Assembly: GCF_040712315.1 (NCBI RefSeq)
Contig: NC_134013.1
Location: 32,895,001 to 32,959,000, forward strand
Direction of reading: 5' to 3'
Source: Castanea sativa
Lineage: Eukaryota; Streptophyta; Magnoliopsida; Fagales; Fagaceae
Length of the DNA: 64,000 bases
In this document: positions 22,769 to 34,700 of the stretch, in pieces
Position numbering within the stretch: position 1 is the stretch's first letter
Layout: each line of letters begins with the position of its first letter
Translations under genes and position numbers: made by a program
Notes under the pieces: model-generated
Seen by the model: only the letters and a program-made list of their open reading frames with translations
Database searches by the model: none
What the model was told of the DNA's origin: nothing

Positions 22769-25700
22769 CTAAAGGAAGTTTCTTTGGAAGTTTCCAGAAG
22801 AAAACCTGGAGGTTAAACCTTCAGCCATGTTTTCTGAATCCAAGTTTATATTCTTTCTTCCAGCTGCCAAGTCCTTATCACGATCCCAAGGCTTCCAAGG
22901 ATGTTGCCCCACCCACTCTTGTTTCTCTGGCTGCACTTTGGTTTTTTTCTTTGTACGGCTTGTAGCCTCTTCCTGGTGCTTCTGTACCAAAGATTTTGAT
23001 CGCTTTTCTTTATTATATTTATCCACCAAATCTGCATCTAAATTTTTCTGTACTTCATTTGAAGCAAGTGCTGCAGCCTCGTTATATGCTTCCAAATAAC
23101 TGCCATGGCAAACTAAATGCATTACAAAATACCTTCAACTAAGAGAGAGAGAGAGAGAGAGAGAGTTGAATGCCCAAGGCATTCTGGAAACGAAAAAGTG
23201 AATACATACTTCATCTTTGCTTTCTGGGCTCTCTCTGAAGGGGTATCTGTCCAAACACTAGTATCACCACGTCCTGCTTTAGAGCTCTTGCTAAATGTAG
23301 TTGACTGCGTAGTCATACCGGGCTGAGAAGGAAAAGCAGGAGGGTTATGAAATGGAAAACAACATAAAGGCTTGCATTTGGAGTTTCGGTGACCATCAAG
23401 TGAAACCCTTCAGGATGCTATCTTTTATTCTTTTCACTCAATATTTTTTTTATTAGATGCTAATTTTAACAAATCCACCATTGGATTAGATTTTCTTTTT
23501 ATACTCTACATGTTTAAATTTCAATTTTTTCTATTTAAAATTTTGCATAAAAAATGGGTTTCTATAAGAGTGACATATACAGGAGGTTCCCAAATCCCAA
23601 CAATTAATGACAAGCAAAAGTAGTTGATTTAAAAATCACAAAATGACAATTGAATGAGGACGGCCTTACTTTTCTTTCAGGAGGCAATGTTGTCATCCAT
23701 TCATCTCTTTTAGGTGCCACTTTAACATCCATATCTGCCAATAGCTCATCATCACCCTCCATAGATATACCTGCCAACACCACAGCTTTCTTGTAGTCAG
23801 TTCAGTAAATAATTTTGCAAGTCACAAGATGTAGATATCCACAAAAGGAGGAAGCTTGCCATCATACCAAGGTCCAACCTCTTGTAAAATACCCACTAAG
23901 GAAAGATAAAAATAACACCAACCTGAAATTATAAAATTTTCCTACACAAGGACCTGAAGCAAGCTATAATACTATATTTTGTTATAAAGCTTAAGACTGT
24001 AAGACACAAACAGCACAGCACAGAACAAGAAAAATGCTACTAAAATGAGTTTTCTGTGGCCCTTACCACAAGCTTCCCACCAGGGCCACCACCCTCTCCA
24101 ATCTGTTTGGCAGCACCTTAACAATAATTTGCAGATGCCAGCATGAAACTATATGACCTGAAGTCCTAATGTGTAGCTCCGGTTTCTCCATAACTTGCAT
24201 GATGAAAGTACCCCATGACTTCTCAAACTTAGTGAGTGGACTATAGATTTTTTATTTAGGGGGTTGTTGAAAAAATAAATTGGGGTTGTGCTCTGATACC
24301 AGGTTGATGCAGAACCGGTAACGTAGAAATACAAAAAACAAAGGGAGAAATGGGAGAATGGGCTACAAAACCCTAGGCTTCACCAATTACAGATTGTTTA
24401 GGAGAGGGGAAAGGAATGGAATGAAAGGAAATTCTTTAAGACATTCCGTCCATTCTCCATATTGGAAGTTTAATAAGAATGAAGGACAGACTATAAGCAA
24501 ATGCTCATTCCTTTCAAAATTCCCTCCTAAGTATTCCTTCCAAAAGTGGGAAGAACAATCGTTCCTTTATTGAAATAGAAGTGAAATACCAATTTTATCC
24601 CAATATATATATAAACAATAAAAGGTGAATGGTATAATAGTAAAACTATATATTTCTTTCTTTCCATTCCTCCTGTTATAAACTCCCAAACACACTATAA
24701 AAAATACACCATTTTCAAGTCCATTCTTTTATAAACTATCCTAAACAGTGTCAGGGCACTTAGAATCACCGCCAAGCTGTAGAGCAATTTCTAACTAGAA
24801 ATATCTTATTCAAAATATACTGCTCAAACTATTGCAAGACTCTCTATTTAATTGGCGTCCAGAATCACGTCAAATTGCTAGAGCCTCTTTTTAATAGGCT
24901 TCGATGATTACATCAACCAGGAGAGTCCTAACCAAACCACAAAATCCTCGACAACAATAAAGCCTGAATTCAAATTTTAAAAACTAGATCAGGTATCTCA
25001 AATAAGTAACAATCTAGAATATCAAATTTTGAAATAATTTTGGTAATACACCTTACATCAACTGGAAGTGTCAATGTGTGGGGACTTTTGTTGAATGATA
25101 GTCAATAAAAACAATTTAGTTGCTTCCCATTTGAGTGGTGAACATGGTTGGAATCTTCATTTTAACAGGTTAGTTCAGCATTGGGAATTGGAGTCTATGT
25201 ATGGCTTTTTTTATATATTGTATTCAAATTTCCATTCTAGACTAGAGGACTGAACAGCTTCCAAACCGTCAAAAGCAGGAAATTTGAGGTTCAATCTTGC
25301 TATAAAGTTCTGCGGGGCTATAATGGGGCAAATCCCATGTTCTGTATTTGGGGTGATCCTAGAAATATTGCCTTCTTTGCATAGATAGCAGCATTGGATA
25401 TAATTTTATCAATAAATAATCTTTGAAAGCATAATATAATGATCATTGATTGGTGTTGTATGTGCAAGAGGAATTAGTTGAGCACCTTTTACTTCATTTT
25501 ATGGTGTCTAGAGATATTTGGTCATTGGTGTTTGCTGTATATGGAGCATCATGGGTTATGCTGAAAACATTGGTTTAAATACTAAGTTGTTGGAATGGAG
25601 CTTTCATCATCAAAGACCCTTAGCTTGGAATGCAATTTGGCTGTGCATCTTATGGACAATTTAGCATGAGCAAAATAATAGAACTATTAATGAAATTGAA

Positions 25701-28700
25701 CGTCTAATCCACATTATCAAATAATCAATACTACAATGTTTGTATGATTAGATGATTGTTTAGGCAACACTCCCCTATGTACTCTTTTAGAATTCTTAGA
25801 CAGCTAAAACTTGAAAATGTAGATATCAAGATATATTATGTACTCTTGTTTGTTTCTTTCTGAAAGTTCTTTTTTAGAATTCTCAGATAGCTTAAACTTG
25901 AAAATGTCGATCTCAAGATATATTAATATTATATACTTTTGTTTGTCCCTCTTTTAATAAAATTATTTTAACTTATATAAAAATCACTCTACTTCCTTTT
26001 TTTTTACTTTTTATTATTAAGTTATGCACAACTGATCCTGAACTTTACCATCCAGCCTAATATTTTTTTGATAATTCAATAGTTGGGGAAGAGGGGGTTT
26101 GAACCTGAGATATCTCCATTAGAAACACCAAGAGGTGTCAACCAATTAAGCTACAAGGCTCCTGGCACCACCCAACCTAATCTTATGAGGCGAGAACTGC
26201 AATCTGAGCTAGAAGGTAAAACTTGAACCCACAACTTCACCCTATTCCCTGTTTTCTTTTATTAGTAAGTTATATACATACCCAATGAGATTTGTACCCA
26301 CCACTATTACCCTCTACACATTCTTACAGAAAGAAACAAACGTACACACACAGATAGAATGTAGAAAACCAAGAGAAACCCTTAGTAGCTGCAGAAAAAG
26401 GCTAACCTTGCAATCTTCTCCATTGTGCAGCCTCACGCATTGATTTCAACTCAGCCTATAAGAGCAAAAAGAATTAATAATTTGATATAGGCATACACAC
26501 CAAAGAGTATTTCAGACATAACTTCTAAAGGTATAGCCAGACCACTACTACAACAAATTCCTTAAAAAGAATTAATATTGTACGTACCTTAAATGCCTCC
26601 TGTTCTTCCTTGAGTTTAATTTTCTCATCCATTGCTTTCCTCTAAAACAAGCAAATGAGGTTAGAAAGAAAATTCAATGTCAAAATCGTATATCTCTGTT
26701 GTGAAGATGCCAAAATACAACTATAATCACCATATGATAATTGCATGATATGCTTTTAAAGGTAACATTTTGTGTCCTCAATGAAATTATGCAAATTCAT
26801 TTTAACCACCAAAATGTCTCAAGAAATTTCATTATGACTATCAAAGATATGTAAAAGAAAATTTTATGCACCAAACTACCAGACCCCTGTGCCCACATAT
26901 TCCAATATTCCACTACTAGAGTCTAAACAAGAGTTCATACGTAACAATTGCTACTAGGATACAGACATTTATCAATTTTGCTTTTCAACTTGTGAGAAAT
27001 TTTTTAAGTAGAAGGAACAACTAAAGTACATAGTGTACTGTTGACCCCCCTCAAAAGTGACATTAAAAGACAAAAAGCTCAAAATGTTTCACAAGGAAGA
27101 AGGTATGCTGCCATCTGCAAGACCACACTGAACCAAAGAAATAAAAAAAAAAAAAAGGTATTTATTCCTATCAAGGGGAAGCTCAATCCCATAAAATGTC
27201 CTTTCACACCAAATCATTTACATGAGGCAGAACAGCACTGCATTCTATACCCTTCTACTATGCTATCGCTCAAACTCTCATTTCAAACAAAGAAGCAAAT
27301 CATACACTCTCATTGGCATAACCTATGAAGCACGGGTGCGTTTTTGGATTCGGGTGCGGGTGCGGGACTCGGCAATTTTTGAAAACATAGGGTGCGGGTG
27401 TGGCGGGGTGCGGCGATTAAAAAATTATTAAAAATATTTTTATTTATATTTTTAATATATTACTAAGCATCTTTTTCACATTATATAAAAATATACCAAA
27501 TTTAAAAGTAATGGTAGATAATAACTAAAATATAATGTTAATAAATTAAATACAATCCACTTAATACCCTTTTTCAAGATAAAATTAAATTAAATTAAAT
27601 TAAATCCTTAATAACCCACTTAATAAAGCCACCTCACGTGGGTTCTACCAAATTCTAGACTAAAAAAATATCTCCAAAATTGTCAGCCTTACCCACGAAC
27701 CTCTGGCCCTTCACGTGGGTTTGAAAATAGTTTTTTTCTTTCCCTTTTTTGCCCTCAGTTACCTTTGTTTGGATAAACCTTTTGCCTTCAGTTTGCACAC
27801 AGAGAGACACAGAGACTTTCTTTTCTAAGTTTTCTTCTCCGACGAGTCTCACTTTCTTTTCTTCCCCAACTCCCTTTCTTCTTCTCCTAATAATTCTATC
27901 CTCTCTCCTCTCCATCGTCGCTGGCTCAAAAGACAGTCAGTCACAGGTTTTTATCCATTTTTTGTTCAGTTTTCAGGTACGGTGTGTTTCGGCGATTTCG
28001 GCCGATACGAACCGATTTGGCCCGAATTGGCACGAGTCTGGCCGAGTCTGAGCCACGTCGGCGCGAGTTGGGCCGAGTCTGCGCCGTGTCGGCGCGAGTC
28101 GTGAAACGAAAAAAAATAAAAAACTGGACGCGGCACCGACGCGCAGGCAGCCGCGTCCCTCGCGCGTCGCCGCGTCGGACGCGGGTGCAGCGGGCGTTTT
28201 GCCGCGTCCGTGCTTCATAGGGCATAACACATTTGAGACCAAATGATTAAAATACTTCCGACCACAAATCACATTCAACAGGGCAACTGAAATTCAAATA
28301 TACTTATCATGACCAAAATCAACTGTATGAGATCTCAATTTCGATGAATGAAAAGAAGTATCACAGAATGTGACTGCACAAATAGAAGCATTTTATAGAT
28401 TCACATATTAACCATGTATGCATAAGAAACTCACCTTATCTGGATCTTGCAATTCTTTAAAAGATTTGTTCAATTTGATAAATGCTTGATGGGCCTGAGG
28501 ATGAGGGCATTTATCCGGGTGCACTAAAAGAGACAACTTCCAGTACCTGATTCATGACCATGTCAGTCAATAGATAAAGAGAAACAATTGCATAACACAC
28601 AAGCTCACCAGTTTGCAACCATATAAGATCAATGGAAACTCTAACAAACAGCCTAGAATCCATTAATTAAGATAGTGATTGCAGTTTGCAGATTGTGTCC

Positions 28701-31700
28701 ATATCTTAGTTTTCATCAGCCATATAGTGAACTAAAAACCACTTTTTGAGTGGAACTATCTCATTTCACAGCATGACGATGTCTAAATTTTCCTCCTTAA
28801 TTTCAGATTTGAACTTTTAAAGTAAATAAGCCTGATTCCAAAAAGAAAACATCATTCACACCATGAAGGAGATGGCATTCGATTAAATATAAAGGTTTAA
28901 TTAGACCACTATGATGGTGTTGGTGTTCAACCAAAACTAAAGTTTTAATCAAATTAGACCACTGAAATAGACACAAAATTATTCACCAGCTTCCCTAAAT
29001 AAGTAGATTGCAAGAGAGACTATAAACAACTTTCTTCTTCACAATAGGACCTACACACTTACGTCTTAGTACTTTATCCTAATAATTACTTGTTGTTACC
29101 CCCCAAGACATCTCCTATTCAAAGAGACTTAACTCTCCAGCTCTTAGGTGCTACGGATATATGGTAGAAAGCATTTTGTTCACAAGATAAGAAACAACTT
29201 CAAGCCTTTTGAAGCTATATAAAAAATAACTTTTTGTGACAATTTTTTTTTTTGATAAGTAACTTTTTGTGACAATTTCATTCTGGATCTCAGCTTTCAA
29301 AGTTTTGGCATGCCTCAGCCCTATATTAATCCAGACTGGATGACTTTTATCATTGATCTCAGAACAAATCCCTATCAGAAACCTTTCAAGTTACACTCTT
29401 CCTCCTCCAGTGTAGTTAAGCCAAGCATCAAAAGATGCTTACTAATGTAAAGTAGGCAGTTTAGGGGTATCTGGCACAGAAGGAATAATTTCATGATGGA
29501 AGAAAACACTATTCACCAAACAATAAATTAGAATATAAAAAATATATAATTCAGATCTAACTTCTAAATTTGCATCCCATAAAAAAAATCAACCATTAAG
29601 TATCATAAACAATTCATGGAACAAGATAGGTTCCATTTTTTAAGAGATAAAAATAAAAAATAAACTTACCTTTTTTTAATGTTATCAGCGGACATATTAT
29701 GGTTCACTCCTAGAACATCATACAGACAATCAGCATCGGCCTCCATGATTCTGGTGACCTGATAAGATAAATGTAACTAATTTATGAGTTATTGCACTCA
29801 TGCAATTACTAGGAAACCATCCAAGATGCAATTATGCATGATCAACAAACAAGATATATCTTAACCTCATTTCACCAAAAGTTCATAATAAATAAATAAG
29901 CAAAAATACTCCCCAAAAAGAAGATATTATATAATGCAACTTTTTTTCCAATAAGTAGAGAGATTTTAAGTCCTTAAGTTGTCATCTAGTTTGATGGAAA
30001 AAGAAGTAAACCGGGAGAGGAATAAATAGAAGAAGGAACGAGAGAAAAAAAAAAAATAAATAAATAAAAAATACAGGATTGTGTCATGATTGAGCAGCAT
30101 CATCACCATTACATAATATAAAATACACAAAAGCTCCAAAATTATCCTTACACAGATAGCATAATTCTTGTAACACTTTCCCCAATGCCAGTACTAGTAC
30201 TACCTCTATCACTGCCCATGAGTTGTTGGACACCTCTAATTGAAAAGTAGCACGCTCCCTATATTTGGAACTTAGGACCATTATGCTTGATGTGGCTATT
30301 GTGGGGAAGCATAATAATCGTACTTTTGAGGATACGGACAGACTAAACACTCAGAAGAATTGCTAATTCGGCCAACTTTTATTGGTCCTGTCGTGGGGTT
30401 GTACAGATAGTAACACTAATAGATTTCACATAATCACTTCTATTTCACAGAATCAATTCTTTTTTGTGCGTAATTCTTTGTAATTTTTTTTTCATAAGTA
30501 ATATAACTTCATTGAATAAAGAAAAAAATACAGGAAACCAAAGCACACAGGCAGTGTACTAAGGAATCAGAAAAAACAGCAAAAACTATAAAGTAAAGAG
30601 AATACAACTATCCAACAAATCTGTCAAAGAATTAAAAGTAAAAATACCCGAAGCATTGTCCACTATAGCAAAGATTAGAGAAAAAACAACTCCATATCAT
30701 GAGTTGATCTCTCAATTTTTCAAAAGTACGAGCATTCCTCTCCCACCAAATGCCCCACATAATACAACGGGGGAATCATACTCCAAATCACCAAGGACTT
30801 ACATCTGCTACATTTTTTTTTATAAGACTTAAGTTTGCAACATTTATACGACTAGCTTGCTAGATGATCCACAACATCGCATGGCATAACCCAGTGAACC
30901 CCAAATAAATAAAATACCATATTCCACAACTCCCTAGATACATGGCAATGCAAAAATAAATGATCAATGGATTCCCCATCCTTCTTGCACATGCAACACC
31001 AATCCAACACAACTACTCTGCATTTTCACAAATCATATGTATTCTTTGCAATTCTTTTAGGTTATGGAGTACTCATCAGCTTGATCTAACCTACTATTTT
31101 AAAAAAATTTATAACTTATCAAAACAAAAACTAGCACATCATACAGGTTGAACAGCACACCCATACCTAAAACTTGTTTAGAGACTTAAAAAAAAACAAA
31201 AATTACATTTTACTCCCTCGGGTTTGCCCATAAACACAACACATCTCTTTGTTCTTTGGACTAAGGTTATATGGTTATACCATTACCTTGGGCATCCAAC
31301 TTTACAGCAAACATAGGGTGACATGCAACATCAATTTGTGATGGAAAAGTAAACAAAATCTTCTTGTTTTTTCATGCCTAACATTTATGCCTCTATTTCT
31401 TGAGAAGAAAAAATAAGCAATTTTTAAAAAGGTAGATGAACCTTAAATTGAGCTGAAATCCGTTATGGCCAATATGGCTGGCATCATTAAACCTGTGTCC
31501 TTAGCTTTTCATTATATCAATATTCAATACATTATATTTACAGCAAGCACTACCATATTAAACTTTTTGGTTCTAAATTGGTAGAGTTGGCAATAATATC
31601 ACTCGCAAAACAACAAATATGGAAATAGAACACTTAAATAACACACACACGCACATACAGATATATATGTGTAAATATCCACATATACATATATACAAAC

Positions 31701-34700
31701 ATGTGCATGCCGGCATCAATTGAACCTGCTAAAAGAATCTTGATATACAACAATATTCTAGATTCTCAAGCCAAGGGTGCTCTTTGAAGCAACTGTGATA
31801 TATGCAGAGTATTAAAATTTGATCAATATGCATAAGAAAAAAAAAAAAAGAAAAAAAGAATACCTCTTCAAATCGCTCAGCCTCATTTGCAGATTCAGCC
31901 TCAGCAACCACAGCAGGTGGTGGAGGTCCTATAAAAATCTCAGTATCTTCCTCCAACTCTGCTTCTCTGGAAGTATTTAGAAAATATTATTACAAGTCAT
32001 CTTAATCACATTACATTTTTCATCATGATGTATCACCACAAAATCCAAAATTACAACCTCAAATAAATCCAGAAATACCTGAGCTCAGCCTGCGCTTCTG
32101 TTAGTTTGGCTGCAGCTACGAGTAACTCAGCTGATGGCATCTCAGGACCAATAACTCTGCAACAAAAAGTAAACAAGAACAATAAAAAGTGTTCTTTATA
32201 AAAAAAAAAATTAGATGATTGTTAGTTATATATTCCTTTTCTATCAGTTAGTAACATACATATACTATATCTCAGCACCAGGCTTTGAGTTTTGAATCAT
32301 CCAATAGGTTACCTTCAAGTTTAAAGTCCATAACTGTTAAAATTTCTTATTTATAAATAATAAAACTTCATTGTAAAAATGACAGGATACAATGAGCCAA
32401 AGCACACAGGCAGTGTACTAAGATATGATATGAGATCAACCACCGAAGCACCCCTATTACATGCAATATGAAACAACTCTGAAAAGACCGCCTCTGGTGG
32501 TCTTTAGGCCATTTCTTTAGCATTGTATATTCTACTGAAAACCTTCTTCTTCTTAGCTTAAAATATACTGCCTGTCTTTTTAGGATGTATGTGAGGTTAG
32601 AACTTCGGTGTCATTTTAAACCTTGGAATTCTAGGATAGATTCAATTAATAAAATGATGTCTATTTTGTTTTCCTTAATTTGAACAACTGGAATATTTGG
32701 TTTTTACCCACAAAAGTTGCTTTTGATATTTTGAATCATCTAACAGGGAGATCAAAATCATCATGCTGTCAATCTGGAGGCTTAAGAAAGCTCAGATGCA
32801 TGTACATCAGAGGTAATGGTGAAAAGATTTTTATTGATAATAACCATGCATTCACTTTTATCAGACTTATTGTACATTCTTTTATCCAAAATTTACTTTT
32901 CACAATGTAGTTGATGACTTAAACATTTGCTTTCTAGACTGTATACAATTGTGACAATCCCAAGGAGCCTGAATCTCCCCCATTTTCAAGCTACACTACA
33001 TGTCACAAGAGCATCTAAAAAGAGGTTTCCTGCTGATATCAAAAGTTTTTCTCATGAAGTAAATTCCGAAGGTGTTTGGTCCTTCCCATTTTGGAAGCCT
33101 CAAGGCTTAAATAACTTGGAGGTAATTAACTTTTAGTTTGCAATATATTTTCTTGAACAAGATGAGTTGTGCTTTTGGAAGGTCTAGTCATTCTTGATTT
33201 CCTAGCTGTTTTATGCAGGAAATATTGGTCGTCATCTGGAAGAAGTAAACTCTGATTTGGCTATTTTTGCAGCAGATCTGGTTGGAATTCTGGCGGGTGG
33301 GGTCAGTTGCCCGTAGGAGTTTGATTAACAGTGAGGATTGTTGTATAGTATACGACGTGCAACTAATCTGAGTGAAGTTCTCCTATGTCATCAAAAAAAA
33401 AAGTGGAAGGAAATTCTAGAGGATTTTCTGCTTTTGGCTCGGAGCTGTGCTATGACATCTTCTGCAGAGTTTTGGCTTCAGTGTGAAGGCATAGTTCAGG
33501 AATTGGATAATAGGCGTCAAGAACTTCATCCAGGTATGCTGAAGCAGCTTCATGCCCGAATGCTTTTCATTCTCACAAGGTGTACCAGATTGCTGGTTCC
33601 ACAAAGAAAGTGGGTTGGCCAAGGATGAAATATTTTTCAGCTTCGTCAATCTATAATCCTGCATTCTGCAGAAAAACGAATTCCTCCAGGCATAGGAAGA
33701 GAGTCCAAAAGTTCTAGTGCTGCAAAGGCCTCAAAGGCAGCTGCAAATAGAAAATCTTACAGTCCGGAGCAGATGGATTGGAAGAAAAACCATTTTGTAC
33801 CACCAGGAAATTTTCTCTCACCTCCTCCTACATATGGGTATATAACACTTCAAAAACTTGGGAGTCTCCCATAAGCAGGGACCGGATGGCTTCTTGGAAG
33901 AAACCCCCATCTCCAGCTGGGAAATGCATGAAAGAAGCTGCTCCATTGAAGTTGCAGAATGATGGTAAGGTTAAATCTTTGAAGGGGAGAGGGGTTTCTG
34001 ATGCAGAATTGGCAGGAAAGGGTTCCTACTTTGAACACAATGATTTTCCACAGGTATTTCCTTTTCTTATCTAGTTCTATGTTTGGGTGTTGCAGGATCA
34101 CTTATTGCCAAATTTCTTCCATAGGCTTGCTAATACCCATAGACTATCTTAATATGTTTTCCCAATGCAAACACTATATTGTACTCATCTCAATGATCCT
34201 CTTTCTATTATCATAACATCTAACAAAATGTATACACAAAATAGCTATCTAAATACTAATAAATGTAACTCAGGAACTACAAACCGGCACTTTATATAGA
34301 AACTCCACATTCTATGTTGTCTTCTAAAGTAGTATACAAACCTTTAAGCAAGAAAAAATTTGCCGATTTTTGTTTTAGTATGGCTATGCAATACATACAA
34401 AGGAAAAGGAAAAAATAATAAAAACAATAAAAAATAAAAAAGAAGAGGAAAACAGCATACAAGAGTACATATGTCCAAATCTTGCAAAAGTTGGTTATTT
34501 CTCATTAAAATGGACAATACACTGTCAATAACTTATTCACCAGTTCATATGTGTGATTCTTTAGAATAATACACATAGTGATTGATATTGCAGCTAATTA
34601 GGTGAAAAATAAAAACAAAGGTATTTTTGTACCTTCTTCTAGGAGCAATGGTATCTTCCTCTAGACTTGGCCCAGCCACATTATTTTCAAGCATCACTTC

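Noticed and set aside
24392..24750. Possible MITE with TGTTTAGGA ends
   Set aside because: The ends are weakly inverted, but no convincing target duplication was found.
27941..28278. Overlapping Arg-rich open frames on both strands
   Set aside because: They result from the GC-rich end of the hAT element at 27323-28220; no domain or splice context was seen.
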